A DNA stretch of 64,000 nt, taken from assembly GCF_003966915.1 (NCBI RefSeq), contig NZ_AP018150.1, positions 2,232,001 to 2,296,000 on the forward strand, written 5' to 3'. The notes beneath the pieces are model-generated. The model had not been told where the DNA came from. It saw only the letters and a program-made list of their open reading frames with translations, and made no database searches. Positions 57,204-64,000 of the stretch are shown one piece after another. Numbering within the stretch: the stretch's first letter is position 1; every line of letters begins with the position of its first letter. Position numbers and translations under genes: made by a program. This DNA is from Mycoavidus cysteinexigens (GTDB taxonomy: Bacteria > Pseudomonadota > Gammaproteobacteria > Burkholderiales > Burkholderiaceae).

Positions 57204-57678
57204 TGGCTGGAATATTCCATTTTCCAGTCACTTCTCCGCCTTTTTTCGCTCCAGTCGTATCTTGTGGCTGATAAACAGCTTCAACTTCAGCGAAATTAAG
57301 CGAAATATTTTCTGTAATACGATCCATCCCGCCACTGCCGCCCGTTGCATAGGACGAGATCAGGACTTTTTTCAGTTTAAGTTTAAAATATTCCAGTGGG
57401 CTTTTACCACCTGCCTTACGCACAGTCAGCTGCGCACTTTCAATATGCTGTCCTGAAACACATAATTGAAACAACGTAGGACTCGATTGATCCATATACT
57501 TGGCGATCGAGAGATTTTTGATCGAGCCTTTCCCACTGCCCCCGCCAGTTCCCTCATGAAAAGTTGCAGATTGATTTGCGCCCCAGCTCCACGACAGGAC
57601 CTCTATTTCGTCTTTATGCGTATGATCGATCGACTCGCCCTTCACATCACCCAACTTCAGAAAAATATCAGCTGCCAT
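57190..57678 (-). CDS. hcp: type VI secretion tube protein Hcp (TssD)
   Basis: This 162-residue protein polymerises as hexameric rings into the inner tube. MAADIFLKLGDVKGESIDHTHKDEIEVLSWSWG is the usual Hcp start, with GKGSIKNLSIAKYMDQSSP and KVLISSYATGGSGG following. Length is that of a plain Hcp, with no fused effector. It lies between tssC and tssE and is the only hcp copy in the window. Confidence 0.96.
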   Translation of the reverse strand: MAADIFLKLGDVKGESIDHTHKDEIEVLSWSWGANQSATFHEGTGGGSGKGSIKNLSIAKYMDQSSPTLFQLCVSGQHIESAQLTVRKAGGKSPLEYFKLKLKKVLISSYATGGSGGMDRITENISLNFAEVEAVYQPQDTTGAKKGGEVTGKWNIPANAEA

Positions 57679-57727
57679 TCCAATCTCCCCTTAAAAAAAT
57701 CTACTTGTTTACGGGCTTTTGCCCGAT

Positions 57728-59224
57728 CTAAGCGGCCTTTTGTGAAGGCAGCTTAGATACCAGTCGCAGCGAAACAGTAAGCCCTTCCAGTTGATAGTGC
57801 GGACGCAAGAAAAATTTGGCGGCATAATAGCCTGGGTTACCCTCGATTTCTTCCAGCTCCACCTCGGCGTTAGCCAACGGTTTACGGGCTTTAGTGCTCT
57901 CTGTTGAATGGGCGGGATCACCGTCCACATACTGCAAAATCCAGTTCTGCAGCCAACGCTGCATTTCCTCTTTTTCTTTAAATGCGCCGACCTTATCACG
58001 CACAATGCATTTAAGATAATGCGCAAAGCGGCAACAAGCGAATAAATAAGGTAAGCGAGCAGCCAGATTAGCATTCGCGGTCGCATCCGGGTCATCGTAT
58101 TCGGCCGGTTTATGCAATGATTGAGCTCCGATAAAGGCGGCAAAATCAGAGTTTTTTCTATGCACTAACGGCATAAAACCATTTTTGGCTAATTCTGCTT
58201 CCCGCCGGTCGCTGATGGCAATTTCAGTTGGGCATTTCATATCGACACCGCCATCGTCGGTCGGAAATGCATGAACCGGCAACCCTTCAACCGCGCCCCC
58301 TGATTCAATACCACGGATACGCGAACACCAGCCGTAAGTTTTGTAAGAGCGCGTGATATTGGTGGCCATTGCATAAGCCGAATTGGCCCACGTGTATTTG
58401 CTGCTATCAGCGCCTGCCGTATCTTCTTCAAAGTTAAACGCTTCAACCGGCTCACCTTTTACGCCATAAGGGATACGGGCTAAAAAGCGTGGCAGCGTCA
58501 AGCCCACGTAACGCGAGTCCTCCGATTCACGTAATGAACGCCATGCGGCATGCTCTGGCGTTGAAAAGATCTTTGTCAAGTCACGTGGATTGGCGAGTTC
58601 CTGCCATGAATCCATCAGCATTACCGAGGGCTCGGCAGCGGTAATGAAAGGCGTATGCGCAGCGGCAGAAACCTTAGCGATTTGTGTCAAGAGTTCAATG
58701 TCTTGATTACTATGATCAAAATAATAATCGGCAACAAGCATGCCATAAGGCTCGCCGCCAAATTGACCATATTCTTCTTCGTAAATTTTCTTGAAAATCG
58801 GACTTTGATCCCAAGCGGTACCTTTATATTTTTTTAAAGTTTTAGCCAGCTCGTTTTTTGAAATATTCATGACCCGAATCTTCAGCGTCTCATCAGTCTC
58901 CGTATTACTGACTAAATGATGTAAGCCGCGCCAGGCACTCTCAACCTGTTGAAATTCCGGTGCATGTAAAATCAAATTAATTTGCGCCGTGAGTTTCTGA
59001 TCAATCTGGGCAATCAGCGCTTCGATCGTCGACAAGACATTCCCAGAAACGACATTCGCCTCGCGCAATGCCTGCTCAGCCAATGTTTGCACCGCGTGTT
59101 CAACGGCTTCTTTGGCTTTGTCCGTTCTTGGCCTAAATTCTTTTTGCAACAAACTGGCGAATTCATTTGTTTCCAGCAGTTTCTCACCAGCGCCTACCTG
59201 ATCCTGCACGAGTTGCTCAGCCAT
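57728..59224 (-). CDS. tssC: type VI secretion sheath large subunit TssC
   Basis: This 498-residue sheath protein pairs with TssB. I use the ATG at 59224 (MAEQLVQDQVG): the ribosome site AGGAGG lies 7 bases before it, inside the tssB stop region, while an ATG two codons earlier is too close. FQQVESAWRGLHHLVSNTETDE-like text, LVADYYFDHSNQDIELL, FITAAEPSVM and WCSRIRGIESGGAVEGLPVH are typical TssC/VipB motifs. Confidence 0.97.
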   Translation of the reverse strand: MAEQLVQDQVGAGEKLLETNEFASLLQKEFRPRTDKAKEAVEHAVQTLAEQALREANVVSGNVLSTIEALIAQIDQKLTAQINLILHAPEFQQVESAWRGLHHLVSNTETDETLKIRVMNISKNELAKTLKKYKGTAWDQSPIFKKIYEEEYGQFGGEPYGMLVADYYFDHSNQDIELLTQIAKVSAAAHTPFITAAEPSVMLMDSWQELANPRDLTKIFSTPEHAAWRSLRESEDSRYVGLTLPRFLARIPYGVKGEPVEAFNFEEDTAGADSSKYTWANSAYAMATNITRSYKTYGWCSRIRGIESGGAVEGLPVHAFPTDDGGVDMKCPTEIAISDRREAELAKNGFMPLVHRKNSDFAAFIGAQSLHKPAEYDDPDATANANLAARLPYLFACCRFAHYLKCIVRDKVGAFKEKEEMQRWLQNWILQYVDGDPAHSTESTKARKPLANAEVELEEIEGNPGYYAAKFFLRPHYQLEGLTVSLRLVSKLPSQKAA

Positions 59225-59226
59225 AA

Positions 59227-59739
59227 TCATGCCTCCTCGCTAACAGGTTGAGGTTTTGCTTGTGAAACTAATGATTGCATTAACGCCGGATCATTGAGTA
59301 GATTGGCAATCAGCTCCTCAGCACCGGTTTTACCATCCATATAGGTCAATAAATTAGCAAGCTGGGTACGTGCTTCAAGCAGTTGCCTGAGCGTATCTAC
59401 TTTTTTAGCAATGGCTGCCGGCGAAAAATCTTCCATGCTTTCGAAAGTCAGTTCTACGCTCAACTCTCCTTCGCCAGTAAGGGTATTGGCGACACGCGTG
59501 GCTACGCGCGGCTTAATTGCTTTTAGACGTTCATTGAAATTGTCGACATCGATTTCCAGGAGTTTGCGTTCTGCAACCGGCGGCAATGGTTCTGCTGGCT
59601 GACCTGACAAGTCGGATAGTACGCCTGCGATAAAAGGTAAATTAACCTTTTTCTCAGCCCCATATACTTCGACGTCATACTCAATCTGCACCCGAGGTGC
59701 TCGATTCCGGGCGATAAACTTCTGACTGCTCTCTTTCAC
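59227..59739 (-). CDS. tssB: type VI secretion sheath small subunit TssB
   Basis: This is a 170-residue sheath protein. The best start is a GTG at 59739, giving (M)KESSQKFIARNRAPRVQIEYDVEVYG, because AAAGGAGG lies 7 bases upstream; a GTG one codon earlier and an ATG at 59793 are alternatives. LPFIAGVLSDLSG and FNERLKAIKPRVA are conserved VipA/TssB motifs. Its stop TGA lies in the ribosome site of tssC. Confidence 0.95.
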   Translation of the reverse strand: MKESSQKFIARNRAPRVQIEYDVEVYGAEKKVNLPFIAGVLSDLSGQPAEPLPPVAERKLLEIDVDNFNERLKAIKPRVATRVANTLTGEGELSVELTFESMEDFSPAAIAKKVDTLRQLLEARTQLANLLTYMDGKTGAEELIANLLNDPALMQSLVSQAKPQPVSEEA

Positions 59740-59821
59740 CACAATGCCTCCTTTACTGTTAAGTAATGACGACCTACAAACGATAGTAAACAATTTTCTA
59801 CTATCGTCTTTTTAATATGGG

Positions 59822-60826
59822 CTAATCGATACCGCTAATCTGTTTTGCTTGATGTAATGCATCCGGCACAAGGTCCTGCAAGATCTCAATAAAATCTTTT
59901 CCGACCAAACGCTGTGCGCGCCTTAATAAAAGTGCAACCGGACTTGATGGTTCTCTGATCTCGTAGTATGCACAAATACGATCAATTGTAGCAACGACAT
60001 CTTCTTGCGTTGTGATTGCACAACGCGGTGTTTTTAAATCATTGACAAATGAGTCGCATTCAGAATCCTGCGCCAATGCTGCAGTTGCTTGCCTGGATGC
60101 ATTCGGATTAAGCCGCTTACTAAAAAAATCATGCGCACACTTTAGTATTTTTAATAAAGGCGAGAAATCAATCGACCGCACAACCCCGACCTGCCCTATC
60201 ACTATTTGACTAATGTGCGCAATACTCCCAAGTATTTTTTCAATGGCTGATATGGCTTCGGTCATCTGCGAAAGCTGACTCTCAATCAAAGCCAAAGATG
60301 CAGGCGCCATATCTGGCGGCAGCGGGAGTTCTCCCAATGCATATTCAAGATCACGCAAACTCAGCGTGCCTTGCGTCTTCGATACAAGCAATGGCGCATT
60401 ACGCACATCGCGCAGCAAATCTTCATTAATTAAAAAAAGTAGCGTGTTTAAACGCGTAGTGGGATCATTGTCATCTTGGCTGTCGAGTTGCGGATGCACC
60501 ACATGCCAGTAGCGCTCAAGCAAACCCTCGAGCAGCGCCAAGCCAACGGCAAAGCCACTAAAACTATACTGGGCCAGTAATGCTTGCGTTAAGTGCGCAA
60601 CGATGCGTAAATCCCGACTACGCACCAGTAGCTCTATGGCCAGAGCTTCAACCTGCCTCCAATCTGGCGCTGTCGCCTGCATTACAGTATCGCCATACTG
60701 GACTTCGGGTTTACCCTCAATCACTTTTTCCAAATACAGAAACTGAGAATCATATTCAAGATTATCGCCACACGGATTGGTTTCGGTGACAGCAAGCAAG
60801 AAAGGGGCGAGATCAGGAATAGCCAC
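59822..60826 (-). CDS. tssA: type VI secretion protein TssA
   Basis: This 334-residue protein has an N-terminal ImpA_N domain (about 10-125), with NPCGDNLEYDSQFLYLEK and YGDTVMQATAPDWRQVEALAIELLVRSRDLRI typical of TssA. The C-terminal part is helical, in the short TssA class, and ends RRAQRLVGKDFIEILQDLVPDAL. TssA helps start and cap the tube-sheath. It is the first gene of the operon and follows the promoter at 60875-60904. Confidence 0.93.
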   Translation of the reverse strand: MAIPDLAPFLLAVTETNPCGDNLEYDSQFLYLEKVIEGKPEVQYGDTVMQATAPDWRQVEALAIELLVRSRDLRIVAHLTQALLAQYSFSGFAVGLALLEGLLERYWHVVHPQLDSQDDNDPTTRLNTLLFLINEDLLRDVRNAPLLVSKTQGTLSLRDLEYALGELPLPPDMAPASLALIESQLSQMTEAISAIEKILGSIAHISQIVIGQVGVVRSIDFSPLLKILKCAHDFFSKRLNPNASRQATAALAQDSECDSFVNDLKTPRCAITTQEDVVATIDRICAYYEIREPSSPVALLLRRAQRLVGKDFIEILQDLVPDALHQAKQISGID

Positions 60827-60874
60827 GCTTATATTCTCAAATTAAATGACTTGTTTTAAACAGCATTCGAACGA

Positions 60875-60904
60875 ATCCTAGCAGAGTTAAATGGATTCTG
60901 GCAA
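60875..60904 (-). promoter_or_regulatory. candidate sigma-70 promoter of the T6SS operon
   Basis: On the minus strand TTGCCA (complement of 60899-60904) and TAGGAT (complement of 60875-60880) are separated by 18 bases, about 50 bases before the tssA start. Both boxes match four of six consensus bases. No sigma-54 (GG-N10-GC) element was noticed here. Confidence 0.4.
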
Positions 60905-61090
60905 AGAATTTCAAGGGTAGTTACCCACAGATTGATAGGCATAAAGAATACTACTGACCATTGCTTACTTTGATCGGCTCGGTATGCCTAACTGTGCGAT
61001 TTACACACACCATTTCACTTTTAGACAAGCAGGTTTGTGCAGTTATTCGGCGCATACGCCAGATGGCGAGATTTTCTGTATCATATTGAA

Positions 61091-61648
61091 ATGTTTAGAA
61101 AATCTCTCTTTATCTCTTTATGGATAGGGGCTGCTGCGCTGATAGCAAGTGCACCCTTTTACGCCGCCGCTCGTGATAACTCGCAGCGCCCCGTTCCTAC
61201 CGGTTGGTGGCAGACTCAATTGCCGCAATTGTCAAACTCTACTGCGCCGATTCCGCCGGCACACGCCGTTGCGCGTTCCACACACTCTTTTGAGCAATAC
61301 CGCGGCAAACCCCTGGTGATTCATTTCTGGGCTCCCTGGTGTGCGCATTGCGTGCAAGAAATCGAAACGCTTGCCATGCTTTATAAGGAATATGCGCCTA
61401 GTGGCCTGCAGTTTATCGGTATCGCTGTTGATTCAGCGAATCATGTCGAACAGTTTACGCAAAAAACCAAAATACCTTATCCACTCTATATTGCCGGCTT
61501 CGGTGGGATAGAATTGGCGCGCGGCTTCGGCAATGCTCAAGGTGGACTGCCTTTTACAGTGATTCTGAATCAAGCCGGAGAAATTCACTATACTGCATTA
61601 GGTCGCCGTAGTGCCGCCGAGTTCCGCCAACAACTTAATAATCTATAA
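61091..61648 (+). CDS. TlpA-like thioredoxin, thiol-disulfide reductase
   Basis: This is a 185-residue protein from the ATG at 61091 (MFRKSLFISLWIGAAALIASAPFYA), which gives a clean signal sequence or anchor; the earlier in-frame ATG adds 18 residues without use. The thioredoxin/AhpC-TSA fold spans about 60-180, with active site WAPWCAHC (Cys84, Cys87) and the cis-Pro loop GGLPFTVIL. It probably acts on periplasmic thiols, for example in cytochrome c assembly. The order tlpA-like/aroQ/accB/accC is that of Burkholderia. Confidence 0.92.
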   Translation: MFRKSLFISLWIGAAALIASAPFYAAARDNSQRPVPTGWWQTQLPQLSNSTAPIPPAHAVARSTHSFEQYRGKPLVIHFWAPWCAHCVQEIETLAMLYKEYAPSGLQFIGIAVDSANHVEQFTQKTKIPYPLYIAGFGGIELARGFGNAQGGLPFTVILNQAGEIHYTALGRRSAAEFRQQLNNL

Positions 61649-61785
61649 TAGCGATTTAAGCAGACTAGTGTACAAAATATAACTCTCCTAATCGAGTCAT
61701 TTACTGCCTACTTTTTTTTATTAAACTAGACAAACTTCGCTATTCGGCGGTAAAGTTCGCCCAATTTCCTTAAATTAGATATTAA

Positions 61786-62232
61786 ATGACTGCTCGGCTA
61801 CTCGTGTTGCATGGCCCTAACCTCAATTTACTCGGCTTGCGAGAGCCAGAGGTATATGGTCGCCTGACACTCAGCGAAATCAACCAACGCTTGCAACAAC
61901 GCGCTGCCTCCGAAGACGCTACAGTAGAAACCTTCCAAAGCAACCATGAAGGGGGATTAATTGACCGTGTGCACCAGGCCAAGGCGGAAAATATTGATTT
62001 CATTGTTATCAATCCAGCCGGCCTTACACACACCAGCGTAGCGCTACGCGATGCGTTGGTTGGCGTAGATATTCCATTTATCGAAGTACATTTATCGAAT
62101 ATTCACCGCCGTGAGGCATTTAGGCATCAATCATTTCTTTCAAGTCAGGCGCTTGGCGTGATTTGCGGCTTGGGCTGGCACAGTTATCTATTTGCGCTGG
62201 AATTTGCGCTTGATCAACTGAAACCTACCTAA
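61786..62232 (+). CDS. aroQ: 3-dehydroquinate dehydratase, type II
   Basis: This is a 148-residue dodecameric dehydratase of the shikimate pathway. [21 protein letters not shown] carries the catalytic Tyr24. [30 protein letters not shown] and [22 protein letters not shown] (catalytic His) are the family motifs. It lies about 60 bases before accB. Confidence 0.96.
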   Translation: MTARLLVLHGPNLNLLGLREPEVYGRLTLSEINQRLQQRAASEDATVETFQSNHEGGLIDRVHQAKAENIDFIVINPAGLTHTSVALRDALVGVDIPFIEVHLSNIHRREAFRHQSFLSSQALGVICGLGWHSYLFALEFALDQLKPT

Positions 62233-62292
62233 TTAGTTAAATTAGTTATTATGCGCTGCTGTGGCAGCCATTATTTTCATGGGAACTTATCA

Positions 62293-62766
62293 ATGGATTT
62301 ACGTAAGCTCAAAACACTCATCGACCTAGTATCAGACTCTTGCATCTCTGAACTAGAAGTCACCGAAGGGGAAGGCAAGGTTCGGATTGTCAAAAATACA
62401 GCGCCGGTTTATTTGCAAGCGCCTGGATCCATGCCACAATTCAACGCGCCAATTCAAGCCAGCGTGACTGAAGTGACGGCTAGCGCCACGCCAATGTCAA
62501 ACGCAGAAGCGACGGTTAACGAGGTGGTGCAGGGTCATATCGTTCAATCTCCGATGGTAGGCACTTTCTACCGCTCCCCATCGCCAGGCGCAGATCCTTT
62601 TGTGCAAATTGGCGATAGCGTCAAAGAAGGACAAACCCTGTGCATTATAGAAGCCATGAAGCTCCTCAACGAAATTGAGGCCGATAAAACAGGCATTGTG
62701 AAAGAAATTCTGGCTGAGAACGGTCAACCTGTCGAATATGGGCAACGCTTGTTTGTCATTGCCTAA
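62293..62766 (+). CDS. accB: biotin carboxyl carrier protein of acetyl-CoA carboxylase
   Basis: This is a 157-residue carrier. The start at 62293 ([34 protein letters not shown]) is the family start; an upstream in-frame ATG is not needed. After a Ala/Pro/Thr-rich linker, the biotinyl domain has Lys123 in [14 protein letters not shown], the biotinylation site. It is followed by accC after 16 bases; together with accD at 11692 the window holds three of the four carboxylase subunits. Confidence 0.97.
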   Translation: MDLRKLKTLIDLVSDSCISELEVTEGEGKVRIVKNTAPVYLQAPGSMPQFNAPIQASVTEVTASATPMSNAEATVNEVVQGHIVQSPMVGTFYRSPSPGADPFVQIGDSVKEGQTLCIIEAMKLLNEIEADKTGIVKEILAENGQPVEYGQRLFVIA

Positions 62767-62782
62767 AATCCAATAATGTCAT

Positions 62783-64000
62783 ATGTTTGAAAAAATCTTA
62801 ATTGCCAATCGCGGCGAAATTGCGCTGCGCATTCAACGCGCCTGCCGGGAGCTCGGTGTCAAAACCGTAGTTGTCTATTCTGAAGCAGACAAAGAAGCGA
62901 AATATGTGCGTTTAGCCGATGAAGCCGTCTGCATTGGACCCGCTCCTTCCGCGCAATCCTATCTAAATATGCCCGCCATTATTAGCGCGGCTGAAGTTAC
63001 CGATGCTGAAGCGATCCACCCTGGCTATGGCTTTTTATCAGAAAATGCTGATTTTGCCGAGCGCGTCGAACAATCCGGCTTTACTTTTATTGGGCCACGT
63101 CCGGAAACCATTCGTTTAATGGGCGACAAAGTATCTGCCAAGCAAACCATGATTAAAGCCGGGGTGCCTTGTGTGCCAGGCTCCGAAGGCGCTTTACCTG
63201 AAGATCCGAAAGAAATCATCAAGCTTGCGCGCCAAATTACCTATCCAGTGATTATTAAAGCTGCGGGCGGAGGTGGCGGACGAGGCATGCGCGTGGTCCA
63301 TACGGAAGCCGCTCTCATTAACGCCGTCAATATGACTCGCGAAGAAGCCGGACGCGCATTCGGCAATCCTAATGTGTATATGGAAAAGTTCTTGGAGAAC
63401 CCACGCCATATCGAAATTCAAGTACTAGCCGATTCATTTAAGCACGCAATCTGGCTAGGTGAGCGCGATTGCTCAATGCAGCGACGTCACCAAAAAGTCA
63501 TCGAAGAAGCACCAGCGCCTCATATTTCGCGCCGCCTGATCGAGCGGATTGGGGATCGCTGTGTGGACGCATGTAAAAAAATGGGGTATCTCGGCGCGGG
63601 CACTTTTGAGTTTTTATACGAGAATAACGAATTCTATTTCATTGAAATGAATACGCGAGTACAGGTTGAGCACCCGGTCACAGAGATGATTACTGGGATT
63701 GACATCGTACAAGAACAAATCCGCGTGGCGGCGGGGGAAAAACTACGCTTTAAGCAACGCGAAGTGATTCTGAAAGGCCATGCGATTGAATGCCGGATCA
63801 ATGCTGAGGACGCCTATAAATTTACCCCTTCGCCCGGCCGCATAACATCCTGGCATGCGCCTGGTGGACCTGGCATTCGAGTCGATTCACATGCCTATCA
63901 CAGTTATTTTGTGCCTTCCCATTATGACTCAATGATTGGCAAAGTCATCGCCTATGGCGCCACCCGCGAGCAAGCGATTAGCCGCATGAGTATTGCGCTT
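62783..64000 (+). CDS. accC: acetyl-CoA carboxylase biotin carboxylase subunit (partial, 3' end off window)
   Basis: 406 codons are visible, of about 450 in the family. The start [25 protein letters not shown] is characteristic. The glycine-rich ATP loop is [57 protein letters not shown] and ECRINAED follow, giving the catalytic Glu/Asn/Arg set. The frame is open to the window's edge. Confidence 0.97.
   Translation, partial: MFEKILIANRGEIALRIQRACRELGVKTVVVYSEADKEAKYVRLADEAVCIGPAPSAQSYLNMPAIISAAEVTDAEAIHPGYGFLSENADFAERVEQSGFTFIGPRPETIRLMGDKVSAKQTMIKAGVPCVPGSEGALPEDPKEIIKLARQITYPVIIKAAGGGGGRGMRVVHTEAALINAVNMTREEAGRAFGNPNVYMEKFLENPRHIEIQVLADSFKHAIWLGERDCSMQRRHQKVIEEAPAPHISRRLIERIGDRCVDACKKMGYLGAGTFEFLYENNEFYFIEMNTRVQVEHPVTEMITGIDIVQEQIRVAAGEKLRFKQREVILKGHAIECRINAEDAYKFTPSPGRITSWHAPGGPGIRVDSHAYHSYFVPSHYDSMIGKVIAYGATREQAISRMSIAL

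Noticed and set aside
57709-58143. 144-codon minus-strand frame overlapping the tssC end
   Set aside because: It is an alternative frame within the intact TssC coding region with no domain of its own.

Overview
The window reads as chromosomal DNA of a beta-proteobacterium of the Burkholderiaceae. The housekeeping blocks follow Burkholderia gene order (tlpA-like/aroQ/accB/accC; mpl/RNB nuclease/aroE; mdh/GntR/sdhCDAB/sdhE/gltA/leuB/asd/truA/trpF/trpB/trpA/accD/folC/SPOR/cvpA/purF/metZ). However, the base composition looks only moderately GC-rich and some genes usual for these blocks are missing. Together with many insertion-sequence, group II intron and nuclease-type mobile gene remnants, this suggests a host-associated, reduced relative such as a Mycoavidus-like fungal endosymbiont. 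The lineage call is inference from gene order and composition; no database search was run.

Layout. 1-1841 (minus): a NACHT-type STAND NTPase with C-terminal pentapeptide repeats, running off the left edge. 1842-3060: an IS110-family element with a structured leader that could be its bridge RNA. 3060-5960: an accessory, AT-rich stretch with a 3' fragment of a tRNA-His gene, a small transposase remnant, one unknown lipoprotein and a decayed region. 5962-23463 (minus): a long biosynthesis and TCA block (metZ to sdhC). 23657-25064: a mobile Rpn-family nuclease gene preceded by a truncated tandem copy. 25251-30614: a GntR/HutC regulator, divergent mdh with a perfect palindromic operator between them, a small exported protein and acnA. 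30949-33777 (minus): thrC and hom. 34102-35487 (plus): a 2-hydroxycarboxylate transporter. 35519-39751 (minus): aroE, an RNB ribonuclease and mpl. 39952-41131: an IS3-family remnant and a short group II intron without a reverse transcriptase.

41123-60826 (minus) is a type VI secretion locus read in the order tssA-tssB-tssC-hcp-tssE-tssF-tssG-clpV-DUF4280 tip-vgrG-unknown 125 aa protein-tssK-tssL(OmpA)-tssM. It is followed in the same direction by an unknown 302 aa protein that has the Cys/His/Asp signature expected of a YopT-like (C58) cysteine protease. That protein is the best candidate effector in the window. No tssJ lipoprotein is seen, and TssM seems to lack its N-terminal membrane hairpin. 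The right edge (61091-64000, plus) holds a TlpA-like thioredoxin, aroQ, accB and the 5' part of accC.

How the parts work together. The sdh/gltA/mdh/acnA set makes most of a TCA cycle with a local GntR-type regulator. The citrate/malate-type transporter could feed it with host carboxylates. The secretion locus with its linked protease-like gene, and the NACHT protein, are the host- or phage-facing parts of the window.
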